Shown here in pieces: positions 24,105-32,338 of a DNA stretch of 42,116 nt (its first letter is position 1; each line of letters opens with the position of its first letter). The stretch lies in contig JACPQF010000018.1 in assembly GCA_016190625.1 (NCBI GenBank), positions 1-42,116 on the forward strand, read 5' to 3'. The notes beneath the pieces are model-generated. The model had not been told where the DNA came from and made no database searches. It saw only the letters and a list, made by a program, of their open reading frames with translations. The translations under genes and the position numbers were made by a program. The stretch comes from Chloroflexota bacterium (lineage in GTDB: Bacteria; Chloroflexota; Dehalococcoidia; JACPQF01).

Positions 24105-25114
24105 AGCACCTCCACCCCTTTTTGGCCTTCGACCGACCTCTGTCGAACGATCTTCTCCAGAGACAGGTTCTCCCGCCAGAGATAGAAAAAGCCCAACAAC
24201 ACCGGCGGCAGCAACAGCGCCGCGTGGAGGACGATGCTGTAGGCCGTAGCCACGTCCTGCCCCACCCGGAACGACATCAGCGTCTTGCTCGCCACCGCCT
24301 CGAAGGGGCCGATGCCACCGGGCAGGGAAGGAATCGTGATGCCAATGTTCGCCGTGGAGGTCGCCAGCACGAGCACGTGGAAATCCTGGCGGAACTCGAA
24401 GGCGAACATCACCATGTAATACATAGCGGCCTCGGCAAGCCAGGCCAGCAAAGAGGTCAGAAAGACGAGCGCTAGCCGCCGCGGGCTTTGCAGCGCCGCC
24501 AGGCCTTCGATGAAAAGACCGAGAATCGTCTCAGCCTTGCCGCTCACACGAGCCGGCAGAAAACGCAGCACGACTCTAACGAGGCCCAGCGTGAGGCGCT
24601 TGGAGGAGGCTACCATCAGCAGTACGACGAGGAACCCGCCGAAGAAAGCGGCAGACAGTTGGAGCACACTTTGCAGCCAGCGAAGCTGATCGGACAGCGG
24701 AACAAACAGCATTATGACCGCCATGAAGGAGACCAGAGCCAGGCCATCGAACATACGCTCGATTGCCACGGTGGCGAGTATAGAAGACTTGCTGATGCCC
24801 TCCTTCTCGCCGAGAATGTAGGTCTTCACGAGCTCACCCAGGCGCGCCGGCAGCACGTCGTTCGCCATGTAGCCGATGACCGTCACGGAGAAGAGCCGGG
24901 CGGCGGGGATGGCCTTGAACGGCGAGAGGAGAACCTGCCAGCGCCAGGCCCTGAACCAGACTCCCACAAAGTAGATGCCGACAGCGGGAACGATCCATTT
25001 GTAATCGGCGCCGGCAAAGGCCGCGGCCATCTGCTGGAGGTTGGTGCCGCGGAAGAGCCAGACCAAGAAGAAGGCGCTGACGAGGATGGGCAGCCATATG
25101 CGTTTTCTTGTCAA
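24101..25114 (-). CDS. YbhN/UPF0104 flippase-like membrane protein (LPG synthase TM family), paralogue 2
   Basis: 337 residues with about eight hydrophobic segments. The family signature is GYMANDVLPARLGELVKTY followed by EKEGISKSSILATVAIERMFDG, and later SLPGGIGPFEAV. It matches the membrane part of lysylphosphatidylglycerol synthase without the C-terminal acyl-tRNA domain. Such proteins are annotated as flippase-like and often sit beside glycosyltransferases. The neighbour at 25130-26155 has the same signatures and is a paralogue, probably an old tandem duplication. The gap between the two is 15 bases. Confidence 0.88.
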   Translation of the reverse strand: MTRKRIWLPILVSAFFLVWLFRGTNLQQMAAAFAGADYKWIVPAVGIYFVGVWFRAWRWQVLLSPFKAIPAARLFSVTVIGYMANDVLPARLGELVKTYILGEKEGISKSSILATVAIERMFDGLALVSFMAVIMLFVPLSDQLRWLQSVLQLSAAFFGGFLVVLLMVASSKRLTLGLVRVVLRFLPARVSGKAETILGLFIEGLAALQSPRRLALVFLTSLLAWLAEAAMYYMVMFAFEFRQDFHVLVLATSTANIGITIPSLPGGIGPFEAVASKTLMSFRVGQDVATAYSIVLHAALLLPPVLLGFFYLWRENLSLEKIVRQRSVEGQKGVEVL

Positions 25115-25129
25115 GAACTCAGTCCGTTT

Positions 25130-26155
25130 CTAGCCATCCGGCAGCTCGCCGACCTTCGCAAACGAGACGTTCTCTCGCAGGAACAGGAAGCCGCCGAGTG
25201 ATGTGATGAGAACATACTGCATGGCGTGAGACACCACGGCGATGGAGAAGGCGACCGCGCTGCCGACGCCAAAGGCGCTAAGGGCCATCTTGGCGAAGAA
25301 CTGGAACGTCCCCACGTAGCCCGGCGCCGACGGTAACATTATACCAAGGTTCACGAAAACCACAAGAAAGGCGGACGCAAAGAGGGTCTCCAGCCCGCCC
25401 AAACTCGTGCCGTTTGGCCCGGTGGCCAGGTGGCTGAAGGCCTTTATGACCAGGTAGTAGCTCATGCCCTCGCAGGCCCAAATCAGAACCGAGATCGCCA
25501 GCATGACCAGTATCCGCCGCCGGTCCCGCAGGGCATGCAGGCCGAGGACGAACCGGTCGACGAGGCTTCTCACCGCCGTCGAGAGAGAGCCCAGCAGAGG
25601 CCGGAGACAGTAACCGATGGCCCGCAAAGCCAGCTTCTCCTTCAAGATCAAAAAGGCAAGGCCCAGCGTGGCGGCAAGGAAGATGGCGACGCTGAGGATC
25701 TCGACCAGCCTGACTTCATCTCTCATCCCGGCTTTGGGGAAGACTAAGATGACCACGACCATGAAGGCTATGAGAGTCCAGCCGTCGAAAACTCGCTCGA
25801 GAACGATGGTGGCGAAGCTCAGGGTCTTGCTGATCCCCTCTTTCCTTGCGATATCGTATGCCCGCACGAACTCGCCCACGCGCGCCGGCAGCACGTTGTT
25901 GGCGGCGAAGCCGATGATCAGGGAGGAAAACAGGCTAGGAAAGGAGACGACGGCTGTGGGTTCGAGGATCTTCCGCCATCTGAGGGTGCGGAACAAATAG
26001 CCGCAGAGAGTGAACAGGGCAGCGGGAACGACGTAGAGGTAGTTGGCGGACACCAGCGCCTCGCCCACCGCCGACCAGGCCTCGTTCCTAACCGCCAGAT
26101 AAAGAAACAGCGCCGTGAGAGCGAAGCCCAGTCCGATCCTGATCGTCTTCGACAA
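25130..26155 (-). CDS. YbhN/UPF0104 flippase-like membrane protein (LPG synthase TM family), paralogue 1
   Basis: 341 residues, polytopic. It shares with the downstream paralogue AANNVLPARVGEFVRAYDI, then RKEGISKTLSFATIVLERVFDG, and PSAPGYVGTFQFF near the C terminus. The start is a TTG after AGGAAGAG. It is first in a three-gene unit (two flippase-like proteins, then the FAD oxidoreductase). A weak extended -10 (TGGTAGAAT, -10 at 26192-26187) lies in the 154-base divergent gap shared with the plus-strand four-helix-bundle gene. The lipid substrate is unknown. Confidence 0.88.
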   Translation of the reverse strand: MSKTIRIGLGFALTALFLYLAVRNEAWSAVGEALVSANYLYVVPAALFTLCGYLFRTLRWRKILEPTAVVSFPSLFSSLIIGFAANNVLPARVGEFVRAYDIARKEGISKTLSFATIVLERVFDGWTLIAFMVVVILVFPKAGMRDEVRLVEILSVAIFLAATLGLAFLILKEKLALRAIGYCLRPLLGSLSTAVRSLVDRFVLGLHALRDRRRILVMLAISVLIWACEGMSYYLVIKAFSHLATGPNGTSLGGLETLFASAFLVVFVNLGIMLPSAPGYVGTFQFFAKMALSAFGVGSAVAFSIAVVSHAMQYVLITSLGGFLFLRENVSFAKVGELPDG

Positions 26156-26254
26156 TAGCTCTTCCTACGTCTGGTTTTGCCTTTTGATTCTACCACATCT
26201 CGACGAATGCCGCTATTCCAGAACTGTCGGTCGGTTTGGGTCTGCCATGCCAGC

Positions 26255-26283
26255 TTGCGCTCTCCGCGTGTTTGGTATATTAT
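26255..26283 (+). promoter_or_regulatory. Candidate promoter of the four-helix-bundle gene
   Basis: TTGCGC (26255-26260), a 17-base spacer, then TATTAT (26278-26283), 26 bases before the ATG at 26310. It is plausible but the -35 is imperfect. Confidence 0.5.
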
Positions 26284-26309
26284 CCTGGCAGAGAGACGGA
26301 GGCGCTGTC

Positions 26310-26876
26310 ATGAAGGAAGACCGCCTTGTTCCCCCGCACGGCGGGTACGCGAATTTGAAGTCCTTCCAGATGGCCGAGATCGTCTACGACGGTACGGTCG
26401 TGTTCTGCGACCGCTTCGTCGACCGGCGTTCACGCACCCACGATCAGATGGTCCAGGCGGCGCGCAGTGGCCGGCAGAACATCGCCGAAGGTAGCCAGGC
26501 GTCGGGGACGTCGAGGAAGATGGAGCTGAAGCTGGTGGGCGTAGCCCGCGCCAGTTTGGAGGAGCTCCTGCTCGATTTCAAGGATTTCCTCCGCCAGCGC
26601 GACCTGCCCCTATGGGACAAGAACCACCCGCAGGCCCAAACCATACGAAAGCTGGCATACGCGCAGGATAGGTCCTATAAGACCTATTCGCCCTATATCG
26701 CCGACAGTCCGCCGGAGATAGCCGCCAACACCCTCGTCTGCCTGATCCACCAGACTAACTACCTCTTAGACCAGCAGTTGCGTCAGCTCGAACAGCAGTT
26801 CCTCAACGAGGGCGGCTTCACCGAGCGCCTATACCGGCTCCGCTCGCAGGCCCGCAACCGGCCGCTATCCAACTAG
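26310..26876 (+). CDS. Four-helix-bundle protein (S23/IVS-related, TIGR04258-like)
   Basis: 188 residues from the ATG at 26310, seven bases after GGAGG. It is the only plus-strand gene in the window. The family signature is ARSGRQNIAEGSQASGTSRK followed by ELKLVGVARASLEELLLDF. This is the four-helix-bundle fold first seen in proteins encoded in 23S rRNA intervening sequences and now found alone in many genomes. The cellular role is not known; a nucleic-acid or protein-binding role is often assumed. Its TAG stop overlaps the stop of the opposing glycosyltransferase gene by three bases within the sequence CTAG. Confidence 0.85.
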   Translation: MKEDRLVPPHGGYANLKSFQMAEIVYDGTVVFCDRFVDRRSRTHDQMVQAARSGRQNIAEGSQASGTSRKMELKLVGVARASLEELLLDFKDFLRQRDLPLWDKNHPQAQTIRKLAYAQDRSYKTYSPYIADSPPEIAANTLVCLIHQTNYLLDQQLRQLEQQFLNEGGFTERLYRLRSQARNRPLSN

Positions 26877-28843
26877 GGACCATACCTATAGACGACCCAC
26901 CAGGCCTTCCCCAGCGCCGTTAGCTCGGCTTCCGTGCCCCCGGGATACAGTCCCTTAACCGTCGCCAGGTCCTTCAGCCGGCTCGGATGCGCGACGAAAA
27001 CTACCGAGCGGCCCGCTTGAGGGGCAGAAATCGGAGTCTTGGCGTCCTTCCAGTCGACCGCGGTGTTCTTCTTCCCCAGCGCGATGCCGAATTGCACCAG
27101 CCTCGACTGGGTGCCGTGGTCGAAGTCGCCGAGCATGACTACGTCATTCCCCGGACCGAGGTCGTGCAGATACCTGGCCACCAGATCGTCCGTCGGCCAA
27201 TTGTCCCGGGGAGCGTAGTTCAGGAAGTAGTCCGAAAGCTGCTGCCAGGCAAAGAATCCCACGAAAACGGCCACCCCCAGCCAGTACACCCACCGGATCG
27301 GACGCTGGCGAAAGAGTCTCTCAGCGCCGAAACCCAGACCGGCAAGGGCGACGCCGATCGCCAGGCTCGCCATCGCCAGGAAAGGCACGGGCCGGTGAAA
27401 CACCGGCGTCATGTTGGAGCCTACGCCGAGGAGCAGAAACGCCGACCACAACCAGATGCCCCACAGCAGACAGCGCCAATCTCGCAGCCTCAGCGTCAGC
27501 GCCGCCACTCCCAGAAACAGCAGCGGCGAAATGAGGGGACCGAACATCGGCCGCCCCTCCCGATACCAGGTATGGGCATCGCCAAAAAGGTTGATGCCCA
27601 GGGCCTCCCTTTGCAGATTCTTCCACAGTAAGTCCCCGATGTTCACCGGCGTCTTGACCGACGACGGATCGGTTATGCTAGCCAAGGCGGCGGGGAGCCA
27701 GCTCTCTCCCGCCCGCCCGGCCATTTGATCGGAATGCGCCAAGAGATAGGCAAGGTATGGCCCGGTCCCGATGACGTAGCCGGCGGCGACAAACAGAACG
27801 CCGGGCAGCAGCCATCGCCACGGTTGAGGGCGGAGGACGAGCAAACCGAACAGGACAAGAGCGATCAGGGCGGGCAGGAGGCGAGGCGGAAAGCCAGCGT
27901 TCAGGCCGAGCCCACCGATGACACCCGCCAGGGCCCAGTCGAACCAACTGCCCCTCCGAACGCCGCGAACCAGAAAGGCGGCGGTGCCTGTCCAGGAAAT
28001 CGAGCTGCTCATGAACATCGTGGTGCGACTGAAATGAACGTGGACCTCTAGCACGGCGAGCAGGAAAGCCGCAACCAACCCGGCTTTCTTCCCACCGATC
28101 TCCTTGCCAAGGAGATAGACGAAGAACACTTCGACCGCGCCGAGCAGGGCGTAGGGAAGGCGCAAGGCGGCCACGCTCTGGCCGAACCACGAGTAGATGA
28201 ATCCCTGGAGGCCAAACCCCACGTTGGATACGCCCTCCCAAACCGGGGTGAAAAGCGGGAGGCTGCCCTCCATGCTGGATTTCAGCGTGTAGAATCCCCC
28301 GATGGCCTCGTCAATGAAGAAGCTTGGCAGATCGCCAAGCCGATAAAGCCGGATTGCGAGAGCTGCCGCCAGCACGAGTGCGGGAGGAACCAAGGCGACC
28401 CACGTCGACTTCGGCAGCGCCTTCTCCTTCAGCCCTTGCAGCGAGACAGAGCGCGGCCAGTTGGCTACGCCCGCGACGAAAAGGACCAGGCTGGCCAGCC
28501 AAAGGAACAGAGCGAGAAATCCCGTAGGAGTAGCGGAGGCTTGTCGCCAACTGACCGCAAACAGGCCGATCGCGATCAATACGACGACGCCCCTGGCGAT
28601 CACATGCTCGGATTTTGGCGGTTGCTCCACCTTCGCCAGAGGCGGCAGGCGGAATACGACGGCAAACACGGCGGCGGCGGCGACATATATGAGGGCCGAC
28701 CGCGCCAAAGTCGCCAGGTTGGGCGTGATCAGCGACTGGGCGTAAAAGGCGGCGGCAATGCTCCCCCCCGCCAGGGCAAGCAGCGCCGCGTACAGCGCCA
28801 GAGGGCGGCCATCCCGACTTTTCCAGGAAAAGAATGTTCCCAT
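26873..28843 (-). CDS. GT39-like (GT-C) integral membrane glycosyltransferase
   Basis: 656 residues from an ATG six bases after GAGGGG. It has about 12 or more hydrophobic segments and the GT-C signature: an acidic pair in the first outer loop (LPSFFIDEAIGG, around residue 176) and an HVHFSRTTMF helix typical of the dolichol/polyprenol-phosphate sugar-using family (PMT/ArnT-like, GT39/GT83). It should move a sugar from a lipid-phosphate donor outside the membrane. The ~165-residue soluble C terminus has no NHL repeats, unlike its three upstream neighbours. It is the last gene of a six-gene operon. Confidence 0.85.
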   Translation of the reverse strand: MGTFFSWKSRDGRPLALYAALLALAGGSIAAAFYAQSLITPNLATLARSALIYVAAAAVFAVVFRLPPLAKVEQPPKSEHVIARGVVVLIAIGLFAVSWRQASATPTGFLALFLWLASLVLFVAGVANWPRSVSLQGLKEKALPKSTWVALVPPALVLAAALAIRLYRLGDLPSFFIDEAIGGFYTLKSSMEGSLPLFTPVWEGVSNVGFGLQGFIYSWFGQSVAALRLPYALLGAVEVFFVYLLGKEIGGKKAGLVAAFLLAVLEVHVHFSRTTMFMSSSISWTGTAAFLVRGVRRGSWFDWALAGVIGGLGLNAGFPPRLLPALIALVLFGLLVLRPQPWRWLLPGVLFVAAGYVIGTGPYLAYLLAHSDQMAGRAGESWLPAALASITDPSSVKTPVNIGDLLWKNLQREALGINLFGDAHTWYREGRPMFGPLISPLLFLGVAALTLRLRDWRCLLWGIWLWSAFLLLGVGSNMTPVFHRPVPFLAMASLAIGVALAGLGFGAERLFRQRPIRWVYWLGVAVFVGFFAWQQLSDYFLNYAPRDNWPTDDLVARYLHDLGPGNDVVMLGDFDHGTQSRLVQFGIALGKKNTAVDWKDAKTPISAPQAGRSVVFVAHPSRLKDLATVKGLYPGGTEAELTALGKAWWVVYRYGP

Positions 28844-28852
28844 TTTTTCCCC

Positions 28853-31800
28853 TCAATAGAACGCGAGACGCGAAACCTCATGTCTGACTGCGTCGGCGAG
28901 GTACACATTGCCCCTGCCATCCACCGCCAGACCGGCCAGCACCTCCAGGCGCTGCCCCACCAGGGACTTTCCGGAGAAGTTTCCCTGTGGCTGGCCGTTT
29001 GAGTTGAACCTCAACACCGCCCGGCTATTGGGAGCGGAGACCACCAGCGTCCCGTCCGGCCCTATCCCGATCTTGGGTTGGGCCTCGCCACCCCGCGCCG
29101 GAGTATCCCAGCGCAGCTCGAGGCGTCCCTGAGGATCCCACTTGCTGACGGCGCCGGTTACGCCGTCCACGACGTAGAGGCGGCCAGAGGCATCCACGAC
29201 CAACCCGGTCGGATCGCGGAACTGCGTCCCGGCGGTCCCGCCCGTCATGGTGGCGACGACCTGCCCATCGCTCGCTAGTTTCAAGACGTGGTCGGCGTCG
29301 GCGACGTAGAGATTCCCCTGCGGGTCGAAGGCGAGCGCCCGGGGGCGGGCCAGACTCAGATCGCGTCCCACCTTGCCCAGATAGTCCCCGCCGGCGGAGA
29401 ATCGCTTGATGCTGCGGTCTACACCGTCGATCACCGCTATTCCCCCCGCGCCATCTACCGCCACCGACCCCGGCGCGCTCAAGTAGCCCTCCGAGCCGGC
29501 AGCAGCCCCGAAAACCAGAACGAGGTTGCCGCCGGCGTCGAACTTCTGGACGCGGTGGTTCCCGGTGTCCGCCACGAAGATGTTGCTCTGCCGGTCGGTC
29601 GCCACGTCCCGCGGCGCGTTGAACTGGCCTCCGTCCTTGCCCTGGCCTCCCAGCCGCATGACCGCTCTCAGGCCGGAGGCCGTGCCGGCCGGCAGCAGAC
29701 TGGCGCTGGCCAAAGGCCTAGGATTGGTGATCATTCCCACCCGCTGCTTGTGCGCCCGGTCCCATTTCTCGGCGAAGGTCGCCTCGGGCGCTCTCGCCTT
29801 GAGGCGGCTGAAGATGGCCTTTTCGTCGGCATCGCCGGTTTCAATAAACACGATCACGGGGGAATCGGCATAGCGCTCGGCGGCGGCCTTCTCGTCGCCG
29901 CTCAAGAACACGGGATTTCGTGCACCCATCTCGTAGGAATCGAACACGAGCCTGGCCAGAGCGTCCGGCGCCGGGGCGATCACCACCGGCGAGGCGTAGG
30001 TGGCGCGGTCGATTTCGGCCGCCAGAACTGTCTCTACCGCTAGAGTCTCCGGACGCAGTGGCAGTCGCGCCGGCGCTATGGACCAGAAGCGCTGGAGATT
30101 AGCGGCGAGCACCACGGCCAGCAACAGTCCGACGGCGACGGACGGCAGCGCCACCCGCAAGAAACGGCGGCCCGCCGGCCAGAACAGACATCGCACGAAC
30201 TCGCCCGCCACCACCGCCGCCAGAACCGCCACGAAGGGAACTAGTATCATCAGCCTGGACATGGCAATGTTGAATCCCTGGTAGAACCCGCCGGCGACAA
30301 CCAAGCCCACGATTAGCCAGATGAGGAGAAAGCGAAAACGCCAGTCGGCCAGCCGCACGAGCGCAGTAACCATGCCGACGGCAGCCAGGGCGGCGCTGAC
30401 GGGCTCCAGCAGGGAGCCGGAGACGTAGTGGACGGCGGCGGGGTTGTAGTTGAACCCCAACAACCCCTGGAGGGCGCGCTTGGAGGCCACGTCCGCCACA
30501 GCCAACCAGTCCCCGCTTCCCCTCGCCACCGAGTTGGATAGCATGGCGTTGATCACGTCCAGTTTGTCGACGGCGAAAATGGGGAAAGTGACCACGGCAA
30601 AGCCCGCCGCAGCGAAGAACAGTAGCTTGATCGTCGCCAGCCTCCAGCCGGAAAACAGCACGGCCAGCAGCAGGGCGGCAATGGCGAAGCGCGCCGAGAA
30701 GAAGGTGTAGAAGCCGAGGCCGGCGAAGACTCCGGCGAGGAAGATCAGCGCCGAGCTCCGACGGCTGATTCCCGCCGCAGCAGCGCAGGCGGCCAGCACG
30801 GGCGGCAGGACAGAATGAATGTTGTTGTAGCCCGTATGAGCGTAGGCGAACAGGTAATGAGAAGAAGCGGCGAAGGCGGCCGCCAAAACCGCCGTGAGAG
30901 AGCCAAACATGTGCCGGGCGAACAGATAGAGGGGAACCAGGGTGATAGCTACAACCAGAACGCCGGACAACTTCCAGCCGAACTGATTGATTCCGAAGTA
31001 GTCCATCACCAGCGCCTGGTAGGCCGAATCGACCACTGGATGGTAGCCAAACACGCCCTTCTGACTGAACAGGTTGGCCGGTCCCCCCAGGGCGATGGAT
31101 CTGGCGACGCTAAAGAAGGAGTACTCGTCGCCCAGAGCGGCGTAAGCCGTGCTGGTCAGGTCCCGCACGTTCAGATAGATGAACAGGGCGATCAGCAGGA
31201 CGACGAAGACGCCCTCCGCCAGTATCTTCGGCCTGAGCGCCGTTTTGATGGCGGCGGTGACGTTGAAGCCGTGCCGCCCGGGTGCCCGCGCCCTGGTCCT
31301 TCCCGAGTCCAAAGGGCACCCGGGCGGGAGAGGGTCCCCGCTCCCCACCACATCGGCGGGGGGAGTTACGGCCGCTGGCTCCGACGGGGTACCAAGTGGC
31401 CCATCGGTCATGCGGCCAGTAAGCGTGACGCTTCCCATCTGCCGCTGATGCGGAGCGGACGGCACGGGCTCGTCCTCTGTGGTCCGAGGAGCATTCGCAG
31501 CATCGTCCCGGCGGAGCAGGAGTTGGAACTGGCCTCCATCCGCTTCGACATTGAGGGCGACCGCCTCATCCTCGTGCTTCGGGCGAAGAGGGAACCACTT
31601 GCCACTGATTCCAACAGGGTGGACGACCTCACCCGGTTCGCTTACCGGCGGAGGCCCAACCGGTGGACTGGCTATCTTCTCTGCCACGGTTCCGCCGACC
31701 GGAGACAGCACAAGAGCCGGTGGTTCCTCTACGCTTTTCCGTTCCGGACTAGACGCGCCAGCTGAGACCTCTTCTACCCTCTCCCTTGCGGATAAGGGCG

Positions 31801-32335
31801 AGGGTGAGGCTCCCCTCTTTCTGGACCCGATGAGACCGCGGCGAACGTCGTGGCAGAGCAGGGCGAGGAAGAAAGCCAAAAGACAACCGAGAGCGTAGTA
31901 AGGCAGCTCGGGACTATACTTCCCGGCCAGCAGGTATCTTGCCATGTAGCCGGCCGTCGCCAGTCCCGCCAGAGCGAACACGATTTCGCCGGCCAGCCAG
32001 GCGGGAGAAGCCGCGCCGCCGCCCTCATCCGCCGCCATCACGCCCCCGTCGCTGCGCTGACTCGCGGGCCGGCTACTAGGAGATACCGCCTTCTTTCTTA
32101 GGCAGCGTCGTGACGCCAGCGCAAACAAGACACCGCTCACCGCCAGCAGCGATATGCCGGGGAGCACGCTCCACAATGCCGGGCCGACCGGGACCAGCGG
32201 CTTGGAATGAAAGTACTCGCGGACGATGTCTTCGCTCAGGAGGTACTGACCCGAACCCGCGCCTACGGCGGACACGAGCAGGGCGAAGGAGAAAACGGCG
32301 GTGGAAATCGAGAACCTTCTTTTCTTGTCCTGCAT
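28853..32335 (-). CDS. GT39-like membrane glycosyltransferase with C-terminal six-bladed NHL propeller
   Basis: 1160 residues. N-terminal hydrophobic segments (residues about 10-160) are followed by a low-complexity Pro/Ser/Glu-rich linker of roughly 200 residues (about 165-365), then a GT-C module with its acidic motif (ALGDEYSFF, near 403) and many membrane helices. From about 888 to the end lie six NHL-type repeats, for example GNHRVQKFDAGGN. The propeller should sit outside the membrane, beside the active site. Two inverted-repeat elements (31774-31812 and 31274-31327) lie inside the linker coding sequence and are translated in frame. It starts three bases after the next gene upstream ends. 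The acceptor is unknown. Confidence 0.85.
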   Translation of the reverse strand: MQDKKRRFSISTAVFSFALLVSAVGAGSGQYLLSEDIVREYFHSKPLVPVGPALWSVLPGISLLAVSGVLFALASRRCLRKKAVSPSSRPASQRSDGGVMAADEGGGAASPAWLAGEIVFALAGLATAGYMARYLLAGKYSPELPYYALGCLLAFFLALLCHDVRRGLIGSRKRGASPSPLSARERVEEVSAGASSPERKSVEEPPALVLSPVGGTVAEKIASPPVGPPPVSEPGEVVHPVGISGKWFPLRPKHEDEAVALNVEADGGQFQLLLRRDDAANAPRTTEDEPVPSAPHQRQMGSVTLTGRMTDGPLGTPSEPAAVTPPADVVGSGDPLPPGCPLDSGRTRARAPGRHGFNVTAAIKTALRPKILAEGVFVVLLIALFIYLNVRDLTSTAYAALGDEYSFFSVARSIALGGPANLFSQKGVFGYHPVVDSAYQALVMDYFGINQFGWKLSGVLVVAITLVPLYLFARHMFGSLTAVLAAAFAASSHYLFAYAHTGYNNIHSVLPPVLAACAAAAGISRRSSALIFLAGVFAGLGFYTFFSARFAIAALLLAVLFSGWRLATIKLLFFAAAGFAVVTFPIFAVDKLDVINAMLSNSVARGSGDWLAVADVASKRALQGLLGFNYNPAAVHYVSGSLLEPVSAALAAVGMVTALVRLADWRFRFLLIWLIVGLVVAGGFYQGFNIAMSRLMILVPFVAVLAAVVAGEFVRCLFWPAGRRFLRVALPSVAVGLLLAVVLAANLQRFWSIAPARLPLRPETLAVETVLAAEIDRATYASPVVIAPAPDALARLVFDSYEMGARNPVFLSGDEKAAAERYADSPVIVFIETGDADEKAIFSRLKARAPEATFAEKWDRAHKQRVGMITNPRPLASASLLPAGTASGLRAVMRLGGQGKDGGQFNAPRDVATDRQSNIFVADTGNHRVQKFDAGGNLVLVFGAAAGSEGYLSAPGSVAVDGAGGIAVIDGVDRSIKRFSAGGDYLGKVGRDLSLARPRALAFDPQGNLYVADADHVLKLASDGQVVATMTGGTAGTQFRDPTGLVVDASGRLYVVDGVTGAVSKWDPQGRLELRWDTPARGGEAQPKIGIGPDGTLVVSAPNSRAVLRFNSNGQPQGNFSGKSLVGQRLEVLAGLAVDGRGNVYLADAVRHEVSRLAFY
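31274..31327. repeat. Inverted repeat inside a glycosyltransferase linker
   Basis: CCGCCCGGGTGCCC (31274-31287) is perfectly complementary to 31314-31327, with 26 bases between. It encodes about residues 337-354 of the 1160-residue protein, in the linker before the catalytic module, and keeps the frame open. Confidence 0.75.
31774..31812. repeat. CCCTCACC...GGGAGAGGG hairpin repeat, copy 3, within a coding sequence
   Basis: On the minus strand the unit reads CCTCACCCTCGCCCTTATCC followed by GCAAGGGAGAGGG, matching the pair at 6495-6528 and 6591-6623. It is translated in frame as the peptide SPSPLSARERVEE in the linker of the 1160-residue glycosyltransferase. Confidence 0.7.
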
Positions 32336-32338
32336 TTA

